Source of the DNA: CAYLLE01 sp964384485
GTDB taxonomy: Bacteria; Spirochaetota; Spirochaetia; CAYLLE01
Assembly (NCBI GenBank): GCA_964384485.1
Contig: CAYLLE010000089.1
Span: 1 to 15,221, forward strand
DNA: 15,221 nucleotides
Direction of reading: 5' to 3'
Positions 6,441-14,128 of this stretch are shown here, one piece after another. Each line of letters opens with the position of its first letter. The first letter of the stretch is position 1. The position numbers were made by a program, and so were the translations under genes. Under the pieces are notes generated by a model. It was not told where the DNA came from, ran no database searches, and saw nothing but the letters and a program-made list of their open reading frames with translations.

Positions 6441-8240
6441 TTAGACTGCGGCGCCGGATTCTCTGTTTCTGGTCTTCGGGATTTTAAGGGTAAAGGTGCT
6501 CCCCTTCCCGGGAACACTTTCAAGACTGATGCTTCCGCCGTGAAGCTGAATTATGTGGTTTACGATAGAAAGACCCAGACCGGTTCCGCCCATATCACGG
6601 CTCCGAGCCTTATCTACCCGGTAAAAACGTTCGAAAATCCGTTCCTGTTCGGCAAGGGGAATACCGCACCCTTCGTCTTTAACGGAAATCGACACAAACT
6701 CTTTATCTTCAACGGCAGTTACAAGCACAGTTGAATCTTCCGGAGAATACTTCAGACTGTTGTCAAGAAGATTGATCACGGCCTGTTCCAGGAGCTGTCT
6801 GTTTACATCCGCTTTCACCGACCGGTCCGCCCGGATAGCCACCATAATGCCACGCTGACGGGACACACTCCGGAGGTTTCCGGACGCCTGCATAAGGATC
6901 GGTTTGATCGGTTCCTGAGTAAAATTCAGCACCTTTTCCTCACCGCTTTCCAAACGTGAGAGACTAAGCAGATCGTCGATTATGGCGATAAGCCGGTGAG
7001 TGTGCTTGTCGATGATTTTTAAGAACTTCGTAAGCTGTTCCGGTTCCACATCTTCTCTTTCAGACAAAGTTTCCACGAATCCTTTAATAAGCGTAAGAGG
7101 AGTTTTCAGTTCGTGAGATACATTGGCAACGAAATCTTTCCGAACCCGCTCGAGCTGGCGGATCTTTGTCAGATCGTTAAACACCAGGAGAAGCTCAATA
7201 TCATCCCGGTTGAAGTAGCCTTTCTGGGGTAGTGCTTTAGCGTAGACATGAAGGATGATCTCTTCATTCCGGTACATCACAATTTCGTCTTCAGCTTCCC
7301 CGCCTTTGTTTAGCGCACGCTGCACAAACTCATCTAAGGCGGTGTTCCTGAAAACATCGATTACCGTCTTTCCCATTATTCTGGTTCTGCCCGGCTCCAC
7401 CAGTCTGAGAGTGGCAGGATTAATTCTCAAGATACGGTGTTTTGAATCAATCAGCACAACCGGTTCCTGCATCGCGTCCAGTACTGATTCTATCTCGTTT
7501 CTTTTTTCGGCAAGATCGTAAAGTTTCCTCCTTATCTCTCCGGCCATTCCGGTCAAAACATTACCGGCCGATTCAAGTTCAGCCGGTCCCCCCGCGCTGA
7601 TATCGAAGCTGAGATTCCCGGCCGCGTATTCGGAAATCCCCGATTTTAATTTTGCCACGGGTTTTTTAACCCGTATATAAAACCAATATACGGCGGAGAT
7701 CAGAAGGAGGGCGGAAAAAAAGACCCACAGGAGATGAGGGCGGGGCATGATGCCGCCCGAATCACGGAGGGGCTTATAAGGAACAGCCACCCGGATAATG
7801 CCTTCGAGTCTTTCCGCCGACTGAACCGGCAGAGCCGCATAAAACAGCCGTTCCTGTATTGTGTCGCTGTACCGAATCGAAAATCCCTTCCTGCCGTAAA
7901 GGACTTCCCGCACCTCCTCTCTGTCCGCGTGGTTATCCATAATGGACGGCTCTCGATGGGAATCACCAAGAACGGTACCTTCCGGACCGATGATGGTGAC
8001 CCGGCAATCCAGTCCCCCGGCACTCTCCTGGGCAAACTCTTGGGCTGCCCCGGGATTCTTAAACATATCCGGTGGACCTAAATTAATTATCACGGCGGCT
8101 AAATCCGCCAGATTTTCTTCAGCCGTTCGGCTGATGCTTATTTTTACAGCCTGTGAAGAAACAATACAGAACAGGACCGTGACAGTAAGTATTAGAATCG
8201 AAACTGTTAAAAAATAATGTAGTAAACCGATTTTTTTCAT
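6441..8240 (-). CDS. PhoR-like membrane sensor histidine kinase
   Basis: Started at the ATG at 8238-8240 this is a 599-residue kinase. The frame stays open to a TTG at 8270, but that start has no Shine-Dalgarno. The ATG follows GGAT at 6 nt and gives a normal MKK-type N-terminus. Domains in order: first membrane segment at about 9-30, an extracytoplasmic sensor of about 130 residues and a second membrane segment at about 168-190. Then come HAMP (190-243), PAS (250-360), HisKA with H377 (NVSHELKTPLTLIKGF) and HATPase_c. The ATPase domain has an N-box at NLLDNSLKY and the G boxes DEGCGI and GGTGLGLSI. The layout matches PhoR/WalK-type kinases. No response regulator lies on either side, so its partner is encoded elsewhere. 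It sits between two metabolic blocks on the same strand. Confidence 0.93.
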   Translation of the reverse strand: MKKIGLLHYFLTVSILILTVTVLFCIVSSQAVKISISRTAEENLADLAAVIINLGPPDMFKNPGAAQEFAQESAGGLDCRVTIIGPEGTVLGDSHREPSIMDNHADREEVREVLYGRKGFSIRYSDTIQERLFYAALPVQSAERLEGIIRVAVPYKPLRDSGGIMPRPHLLWVFFSALLLISAVYWFYIRVKKPVAKLKSGISEYAAGNLSFDISAGGPAELESAGNVLTGMAGEIRRKLYDLAEKRNEIESVLDAMQEPVVLIDSKHRILRINPATLRLVEPGRTRIMGKTVIDVFRNTALDEFVQRALNKGGEAEDEIVMYRNEEIILHVYAKALPQKGYFNRDDIELLLVFNDLTKIRQLERVRKDFVANVSHELKTPLTLIKGFVETLSEREDVEPEQLTKFLKIIDKHTHRLIAIIDDLLSLSRLESGEEKVLNFTQEPIKPILMQASGNLRSVSRQRGIMVAIRADRSVKADVNRQLLEQAVINLLDNSLKYSPEDSTVLVTAVEDKEFVSISVKDEGCGIPLAEQERIFERFYRVDKARSRDMGGTGLGLSIVNHIIQLHGGSISLESVPGKGSTFTLKIPKTRNRESGAAV

Positions 8241-8256
8241 TTTTGTATCCGGAAAT

Positions 8257-8284
8257 TTTATATCCGGCAATTATTAAATTTTAA
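8257..8284 (-). promoter_or_regulatory. Weak candidate promoter of the PhoR-like kinase
   Basis: The gap after the hydroxyacid dehydrogenase stop is unusually AT-rich. On the minus strand TTAAAA (8279-8284) stands 16 bp before TATAAA (8257-8262). Transcription would begin near 8250, just before the preferred ATG at 8240. The region also holds a small palindrome, ATTAAATTTTAAT (8273-8285), and two CCGGATA copies 15 bp apart. Both -10 and -35 matches are only partial. Confidence 0.33.
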
Positions 8285-8293
8285 TGAGAGCTA

Positions 8294-9313
8294 TCATGCC
8301 ATCCGGTCGAGCATCTCTAACGTCACCGAATACCGGAGCGGTTCCCCGTTAATAAACCGTATGAATTCTTCAGCCATAAAAAAGCCCATCCGCTGCACCT
8401 CTTTTCCGGTACTTCCCGCGATATGGGGGGTGAGGATCACATTCGGCAGAGTCAGCAGTTCGCTATCGGGAGGCACCGGTTCGGGATCGGTCACGTCAAG
8501 GACAGCGGTCCGGCCGGGTTCTTTTCTGAGTGCTTCCATCAAATCCGGTTCCACCACCTGGGCGCCCCGGCCGGTATTGATAAAAACACCATTCGGCAGC
8601 ATCCGGTTAAAATATTTGCCGTCAAGAATTCCTTTAGTCTCCGGCAGATTGGCAAGATGATTGGATACGGCGCTGCTTGTTTCAAATAGTTCTTCCAGAG
8701 AGACTTTCGAAACACCTAATGCGGCGGCCCGGTCATCGGCGAGAAACGGATCGTACACAACAATTTCAAGATCAGTATTCAGGAGCAGTTTAATCACCAA
8801 AGTACCGATCATTCCCGCGCCGATGATACCGATTCTGGTGCGGAAGTTTCCGGGGAAGGACTCGCTAAGATTCCGTGCGTTCCGGTGACCAATCTGAGGG
8901 TATGCTGAACGTACCGGAAAAAAACCTTTGTTGCACAGCATAATTATGGACGCGGTAAACTCCGCTACCGGTATGCCGTTGGCGCCCCAGGCACTCACCA
9001 CGGTAATACCCCTTTCCAGAAATGGTCTCGCGAACCGTTGTACGCTCCCGGCGCCGTATAAGACGATTTCCAGCTGAGGAAAAAATGACATGATTTCTTC
9101 CGCGGAAAATTGGGGCATACCCCATGTAGAAAATGCTGCCTTACATTCAGAAAGTTCTCCCGCGTGTGCCTCGATATTTTCCGGATTAATGACACCGGGG
9201 ACAAGATCAACATGTTTCTCTATCCGCTTCAAAGCTTCCGGGTTATAAATCCGGCTGATATTATCGGGTTCTGAGTTAAAAAAAGCACCTTTGATCTTCA
9301 CGGAACAATTCAC
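8294..9313 (-). CDS. D-2-hydroxyacid dehydrogenase family protein
   Basis: This 339-residue protein belongs to the NAD-dependent D-isomer 2-hydroxyacid dehydrogenases, which interconvert 2-hydroxy and 2-oxo acids. The nucleotide-binding loop is GIIGAGMIG (162-170) with acidic D188 at the end of the next strand, which favours NAD over NADP. The catalytic triad is present: R249 (NTGRGAQVV), E278 (DPEPVP) and H297 (TPHIAGS). The substrate-side motif STWGMP (62-67) is seen in family members near polysaccharide genes (from memory of the family). The GTG start overlaps the TGA of the upstream acetyltransferase as GTGA, with AAGGA directly against it, so translation probably follows reinitiation. 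A second in-frame GTG four codons later has a more usual spacing and is an alternative start. The substrate is unknown; serine biosynthesis is less likely because the ACT domain is absent. Confidence 0.88.
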   Translation of the reverse strand: MNCSVKIKGAFFNSEPDNISRIYNPEALKRIEKHVDLVPGVINPENIEAHAGELSECKAAFSTWGMPQFSAEEIMSFFPQLEIVLYGAGSVQRFARPFLERGITVVSAWGANGIPVAEFTASIIMLCNKGFFPVRSAYPQIGHRNARNLSESFPGNFRTRIGIIGAGMIGTLVIKLLLNTDLEIVVYDPFLADDRAAALGVSKVSLEELFETSSAVSNHLANLPETKGILDGKYFNRMLPNGVFINTGRGAQVVEPDLMEALRKEPGRTAVLDVTDPEPVPPDSELLTLPNVILTPHIAGSTGKEVQRMGFFMAEEFIRFINGEPLRYSVTLEMLDRMA

Positions 9314-10650
9314 TCCTTATTACTGATGTCAAATGTCATTATCCGGGAGTTCCGGCTTTTATCGTAATTTTCCATCCGTGCTTCCGGAAGGTCGGTAATT
9401 TCTCCAAGCTTGAATCCCAGCCGGTAAAACCAGTCGGTGGATTGGGTAGTAAGTAAAAATAACTTCTGAATACCCGACTTCCTTGCTTCCTGGATTAGAT
9501 AACTGACGATTCGGTTGCCGATCCCCAAATGAGCGAAGGCATTGTCGACTGCTACAGCGGAAATTTCCGCGGTACTGCCGGGATACCGATGAAGAGCTCC
9601 GCAGCCGTGAATGGTTCCGTCGACTTCATAGACGACAAAATCAGCCTGGAACCGTTCCAGGTCGGCGGCGTTCCTGTTTACCAGAACATTCTGATCGATA
9701 AACGGCCTCATTATCCGCAAAACCGCAGGAATATCATCCAGATTCATGGGACGGATCACTTCATATTCATTTGTATAGATCATGGTACCGGAACCGATGT
9801 TGGAAAAAACTTCCTTCAGTATCACTCCGTCTTCGGTACCATCCACAATATGGGCCCGTTTGACTCCGCCCCGACACGCCTGGAGACCGTAATCCACCGC
9901 TGAAAGCACAGGATCGGAAGACACATCCGGCCCGTTCTGCTCCAGGAACATCTCCGCTTCAGAAACACTCATCCGGAAAAGAACATCAGTATCCCCCATC
10001 GGTATGTCCTGGGACAACCGGTACCTGGATTTGGTTATCTTCGGCAGTCCGGAGACGAAAAAAATCTTATCCGCTCCGAGCTCTTCCGCCAGGCGGACCG
10101 CCAATTCATTGGAAGAAACATTGTATGGAGCACCGGTGCTATTCCAGCCGATACAGGGAAGGATGGGGATGAAATTTTCTTCCAAAAGCCTATTTATCAG
10201 ATTTAGTTTTATACGGTCCACGCTTCCGGTATGCTGAAAATCTATTCCCTGCTGTACCCCCATACTCCGGGCTTTGACCCAGTTGCCAATAATCGCATTT
10301 ATGCTGCTGCCGCTCAGATGGGTCATTACCTTGTTCGCGGCATCAAACGCGGCCATCTGAATGAACGGCATTGCCTCCGGGGGAGATATCCGGGTACCGC
10401 CGGACATATCCCTGGAGATGCCGTACCTTTCAAGCACATCATCGATCCGCTGTCTGGCCCCGGCTACCAGGACAAGCCGGATACCGTTCCGGTGAAGGAT
10501 GGCCAGATCTTTCATCACCGAAGGAAGGGAGGAGTGATCAATAATGTCGTAATCGATTTTTATAACGAACCGGTTATCCTTGAAACGGCTGATGTACGCG
10601 AATACTTCCCGGATCAGATTCACCTGTTCTTTTAATGTATTACCCTGCAT
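9310..10650 (-). CDS. argA: N-acetylglutamate synthase, ArgA type (amino-acid kinase plus GNAT)
   Basis: Acetylglutamate synthase acetylates glutamate with acetyl-CoA, the first step of arginine synthesis. The 446-residue length is close to the E. coli enzyme. Residues 1-290 are an amino-acid-kinase domain: FVIKIDYDII at the start, LVLVAGARQRID, NVSSNELAVRLAEELGADKI, and the ArgA-typical GGVKRAHIVDG (261-271). In this family the domain binds arginine for feedback control. Residues 295-446 are a GNAT acetyltransferase: ISAVAVDNAF, the acetyl-CoA loop HLGIGNR (374-380) and DWFYRLGF (406-413). The start ATG shares one base with the stop of the glycosidase upstream (TAATG), and the TGA overlaps the next start (GTGA). 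It is therefore locked into a three-gene unit with carbohydrate enzymes. No other arginine gene is in the window, so the acetyl acceptor may not be glutamate. Confidence 0.87.
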   Translation of the reverse strand: MQGNTLKEQVNLIREVFAYISRFKDNRFVIKIDYDIIDHSSLPSVMKDLAILHRNGIRLVLVAGARQRIDDVLERYGISRDMSGGTRISPPEAMPFIQMAAFDAANKVMTHLSGSSINAIIGNWVKARSMGVQQGIDFQHTGSVDRIKLNLINRLLEENFIPILPCIGWNSTGAPYNVSSNELAVRLAEELGADKIFFVSGLPKITKSRYRLSQDIPMGDTDVLFRMSVSEAEMFLEQNGPDVSSDPVLSAVDYGLQACRGGVKRAHIVDGTEDGVILKEVFSNIGSGTMIYTNEYEVIRPMNLDDIPAVLRIMRPFIDQNVLVNRNAADLERFQADFVVYEVDGTIHGCGALHRYPGSTAEISAVAVDNAFAHLGIGNRIVSYLIQEARKSGIQKLFLLTTQSTDWFYRLGFKLGEITDLPEARMENYDKSRNSRIMTFDISNKE

Positions 10651-12833
10651 TACCGGACCATTATATCCGAATCGCCGTTTATTTCCACCGTGCGGACATC
10701 TCCGAAGGACATATGGATTTTTCTTTTCTGAATCAGCAGGTCTTTATCCCCGCCCGCTTCTCTCATGGGAACCGGCAGAGTAAGCTCCCGTTCTCCGTCG
10801 CAGGATGCAATCACGGATATCCGCCGGTTTGTCCCGAATACAGGATCGGTACGGGAGCTTATCATGGTTACCCCAGCCTCTTCTCCTAATCGGCGGAGCA
10901 GTTCGGGCGGAAGGGGTGCCGCGCCTGAGTAAACAGAGATATATCCTCCGGCTTCTTTCCGGACCAGCCCGGCGCCGCCGCCGTCTTCCCACACCCCTAA
11001 TACTTCAGCCCCGGGATCATCAGCACGGAACCGGGGTTTCATCTTCTCCGGGGCGCCGTACCTCTGACCGCACGGGAGGCCGATAATGAACGAGCCGCCT
11101 TTCGAGTCTTCCGTGAATGTGATTCCGGTAAGATCTTCCATCCGGCGGAGGGAAACCCCGGTCCGCGAGAGGAAACCGGGAGCGTAAAACGTCAACAGAT
11201 GGATCCCCGAACCGGTGAGTCTGGATTTAACGGCTGCTGTTTTTCCAGGGGAAAGCACAAAAGCATTCGGAAAAATGATGAGCTTATACCGGCTTAAATC
11301 GGCGGTAAAAAAATCTTCCATAAAATACTCATCAATCGGAGCACCGATCCGGTAGAAACCCCGGCTCTGCACATCCAGGAACCAGTAATTAAAAAAATCC
11401 TGGCTCCGGGTAAAACGGCAGCCGGAATCTTTCCAGTGCCGGGTCGCGGTAAACGATTCGGCACTGTAGAAAACGGCAATTTCAGATATTGATTCACCTG
11501 CTTCAGTTTTCTCTCTGCCTGCTTCCAGGTACTTCCGGATAAGGCTGTGCATCGGCGCGTCATCATACCATCCCCGTCCCGCTTTAAACCGTTCTTTAAG
11601 GTGACCGAAATCGTACAGCCAGCCTCCGATGTCCAGGGCGTAAATTTTTGCTAAATCCCGCTCCAGCAGAGCCAGGGTGCCGGCTTCAGTTTCATGTCCT
11701 GATCCGCCCTCGGCGACTTTTACCGGTTCCAGATAGGTAGTCGGATCGAGCTCGGCGATGAACAGCTTCCCGTGTTTTTTAACTGAAGCCAGGGGAATCC
11801 GGTAGCCTCCGTCACCGCCGACTCCCCGTCCCCGGCCCATGGGATTGCCGGCGCCGTCCTCCACATCGGTTTCCCATCTTTCCTTACCCGGTATGTTTGT
11901 GGAAAGATAGGTATAAGGACAGGCCACATAATCGATAAAGGGACTTTCCAGGATAGTCATGGGAGAAAGGTGGCCGCACTCCTGAATATACACATTTTCA
12001 GTTATATAGCAGTAGAAGGTGCCGCACAGGACCCGGCGGTCCGTAACATCTTTAACTGTCCTGGCGAACCGGAGTATCGTTTCCGCAGTATTCCGGTGGA
12101 ATTCCCGGTAGAAATGCATTACCTCCCCCTCCTGCCCGGGATCCCGGAGCAGTCCGCGGCCGCTTCCAATCCGCCGTTCCGGAAGAGGGACGCCGCCGCA
12201 TAATTCCATCATGGGATCCGAATAATCCGGAAGATACTCGCTTCCGGTATAATGCCACTCTCCCGTCATGGCGCTGGTAACCTGATATCCTACCATCCGG
12301 GAGACCAGCGGAGAATTTTCCATATGACACAAAAAAGCCCGAAGGGTATCCTCGGTATCATTTTTCCACTTCTCCGAAGCCAGGGAAACGTCGTACATAT
12401 CAGCGCCGGAGTTCCAGTTTAAACCGCCCTGTCCGGTAAGCTGTTCCATCCGGAACCGTTTTTCCGGCCCCTTAAGCCCGTACCGGATACATTCTCTGGG
12501 ATTCCGGTCTTTCCACCAAACAGGCGCGGTAAGGGTAAGCCGGGGCAGAAAGAAGGCATCCCGGTTCGTCTCCAGCAATTTGTAGAAAAACGCATCAATA
12601 AAGGACCAGTCATACCGGTCCGGTTCTTTCCAGCCGACATCCAGTCCCACAATAGGAGCAAACATATTGATACCGGATGCCGTATATCCGGCTATGGTCT
12701 CATACATTCCTACGCTTAGCGCGAAGAAGGGAAAAGTCTCTTGCCCGTTCAGAATAAACGCCGGGTTTCCTTTCACCATAGTTACGGCCGCCCGGGCCGG
12801 CTGTTCACCTTTGAGTTTTTGTACTATATCCAC
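10650..12833 (-). CDS. GH42-like glycoside hydrolase (clan GH-A, beta-galactosidase-type)
   Basis: This 727-residue protein has no signal peptide, so it should act in the cytoplasm on imported glycosides. The N-terminal half looks like a clan GH-A barrel: GVDVGW-type strand (VGLDVGWKEPDRYDWSFID) near 62-80, then TAPVWW. E192 (MTGEWHYTG) is the candidate acid/base and E361 (LFIAELDPTTY) the nucleophile. Their spacing of 169 residues is close to that of GH42 enzymes. DIGGWLYDFG after the nucleophile also fits. From about 470 on it resembles the glutamine-amidotransferase-like GH42 second domain (RYKLIIFPNAFVLSPG), followed by a beta-rich tail. The start is GTG with AAGGAAGG three bases upstream. 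It heads a unit with the acetyltransferase and dehydrogenase genes. The family match is loose, so substrate and even linkage are open. Confidence 0.78.
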   Translation of the reverse strand: MDIVQKLKGEQPARAAVTMVKGNPAFILNGQETFPFFALSVGMYETIAGYTASGINMFAPIVGLDVGWKEPDRYDWSFIDAFFYKLLETNRDAFFLPRLTLTAPVWWKDRNPRECIRYGLKGPEKRFRMEQLTGQGGLNWNSGADMYDVSLASEKWKNDTEDTLRAFLCHMENSPLVSRMVGYQVTSAMTGEWHYTGSEYLPDYSDPMMELCGGVPLPERRIGSGRGLLRDPGQEGEVMHFYREFHRNTAETILRFARTVKDVTDRRVLCGTFYCYITENVYIQECGHLSPMTILESPFIDYVACPYTYLSTNIPGKERWETDVEDGAGNPMGRGRGVGGDGGYRIPLASVKKHGKLFIAELDPTTYLEPVKVAEGGSGHETEAGTLALLERDLAKIYALDIGGWLYDFGHLKERFKAGRGWYDDAPMHSLIRKYLEAGREKTEAGESISEIAVFYSAESFTATRHWKDSGCRFTRSQDFFNYWFLDVQSRGFYRIGAPIDEYFMEDFFTADLSRYKLIIFPNAFVLSPGKTAAVKSRLTGSGIHLLTFYAPGFLSRTGVSLRRMEDLTGITFTEDSKGGSFIIGLPCGQRYGAPEKMKPRFRADDPGAEVLGVWEDGGGAGLVRKEAGGYISVYSGAAPLPPELLRRLGEEAGVTMISSRTDPVFGTNRRISVIASCDGERELTLPVPMREAGGDKDLLIQKRKIHMSFGDVRTVEINGDSDIMVR

Positions 12834-12850
12834 GGTCCTTCCTTTCCCGT

Positions 12851-12867
12851 ATTATACCAGGTATAAT
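12851..12867. promoter_or_regulatory. Perfect 17-bp palindrome with divergent -10 elements
   Basis: ATTATACC, a central A, and GGTATAAT form a perfect inverted repeat in the 39-bp gap between the two divergent glycosidase starts. Each arm carries a TATAAT: 12862-12867 reading right and 12851-12856 reading left. For the leftward gene a TTTCCA (12874-12879) lies 17 bp away as a possible -35. The rightward -35 is poor. The outer TATAAT halves could be promoters alone, but the inner CC-A-GG symmetry suggests an operator for a dimeric regulator. Confidence 0.62.
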
Positions 12868-12872
12868 CGGTT

Positions 12873-14123
12873 ATGGAAAATGTAAAAACATTTATACGCG
12901 AACAGTGGGACCGTGCTCTGCAGAAGAGCGAAAAAGACGAACCGCCCCGGCTGTATCTCCCCCATCCTTACACCACCCCCTGTGCTGATGATCATTTTCA
13001 GGACCTTTATTACTGGGATACCTATTTCGCCTGTATCGGCATGCTTCTGGACGGCAGGGATGATCTGGTAAGAAATGATATAAAAAATTTTATCTACGAG
13101 ATTGAAACATACGGTTTTATTCCCAACAGCAACGCCGAATACCACCTGAACCGCTCGCAGCCGCCCTATTTTATCCACCTGCTGGACGATTATTACCGGC
13201 ATACCGGTGACACCGATACGCTCCGGGAAGGATTAGGTGCGGCCGTTTCGGAATATGAGTTCTGGATGACAGAACGTCTTCATCAATGCGGTCTGAACCG
13301 GTACGGACACCGGGCGGACCAGGAAGAACTGGACCTGTTTTATCAGAAAGTGCTGATTCCCCGTCTCGGATTTCTTCCGATGGAACGCCGCGGGCGGATT
13401 TCCATTGCTGACCACTATACCGCGGAAGCTGAATCAGGCAGAGACTTCAGCCCCCGATTTCAGGGAAGATGCGGAGACTATCTTGCGGTGGATCTGAACG
13501 CGAATCTTTACTTCTACGAAACGCAAATTCCCCGGCTTGCCGAAGCAGCGGGGGTATCACCCGGTCCGATCCCCTGGACTGAGCGAGGGGAATGCCGGAA
13601 AAAGCTTATGACTGAATATCTGTGGGACCCGGAAAAGAAAGCTTTCATGGATTACGATACCGAGGCCGGGATCTTTAGCCCGGTTTTTTCCGCGGTTTCA
13701 TTTTCTCCCCTGGCTGCCGGAACTGCGGCGCAGGAACAGGCGGAAGGGGTTAGATCGAATCTTCCCCGGATCGAACGGCAATGGGGAACGGCATCTACCG
13801 AACCGGTTGACTGCTGGAACGGACCTGCCTTTACGGGACCCGGACCGGTCCCCGAATTTCAGTGGATGTACCCCAACGGCTGGCCGCCGGAACAGTATAC
13901 GGTAATAAAAGGACTGCTCGAATACGGGTTCCATTCCGACGCCCGGAGACTCGCGGAGAAATATATCCGGACCGCGGACAAGCTGTTTGAAGCGACCGGA
14001 GCGCTGTGGGAAAAGATAAACGCGGCCTCCGGGAAAATCGGAGGGGGCGAGTATCCCGCCGCCAGGATGATCGGATGGAGTGCCGGAGTGTACCGGTTCT
14101 GTCAAACAGTTATCGGGGAATGA
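12873..14123 (+). CDS. GH37 trehalase-family glycosidase, compact and with altered signatures
   Basis: This 416-residue cytoplasmic protein has an (alpha/alpha)6-barrel trehalase pattern and no signal peptide. The catalytic acid is probably D191 (AESGRDFSPRF) and the base E380 (LWEKINA). NSNAEYHLNRSQPPYF (85-100) and YPNGWPP (333-339) are also typical. Two GH37 signature residues differ. The Arg of PGGRF is replaced by H41 (ADDHFQDLYYWDTYF), and the Asp of QWD by M332 (QWMYPNGW). True bacterial trehalases are usually 500-560 residues. It could therefore hydrolyse trehalose or a related alpha-glucoside, like the GH63 enzymes that act on glucosyl- or mannosylglycerate. The ATG has no Shine-Dalgarno, and the nearest -10 would start transcription about at the A of the ATG, so the mRNA may be leaderless. 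Confidence 0.85.
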   Translation: MENVKTFIREQWDRALQKSEKDEPPRLYLPHPYTTPCADDHFQDLYYWDTYFACIGMLLDGRDDLVRNDIKNFIYEIETYGFIPNSNAEYHLNRSQPPYFIHLLDDYYRHTGDTDTLREGLGAAVSEYEFWMTERLHQCGLNRYGHRADQEELDLFYQKVLIPRLGFLPMERRGRISIADHYTAEAESGRDFSPRFQGRCGDYLAVDLNANLYFYETQIPRLAEAAGVSPGPIPWTERGECRKKLMTEYLWDPEKKAFMDYDTEAGIFSPVFSAVSFSPLAAGTAAQEQAEGVRSNLPRIERQWGTASTEPVDCWNGPAFTGPGPVPEFQWMYPNGWPPEQYTVIKGLLEYGFHSDARRLAEKYIRTADKLFEATGALWEKINAASGKIGGGEYPAARMIGWSAGVYRFCQTVIGE

Positions 14124-14128
14124 AAGTA

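Noticed and set aside
8241..8270. Ten-codon N-terminal extension of the PhoR-like kinase from TTG 8270
   Set aside because: There is no Shine-Dalgarno before the TTG, the stretch overlaps the likely promoter, and the ATG at 8240 gives a normal membrane-protein start.
13698..14105. 135-codon minus-strand frame inside the trehalase-like gene
   Set aside because: The sense frame carries the conserved YPNGWPP and WEK motifs; the antisense frame has none.
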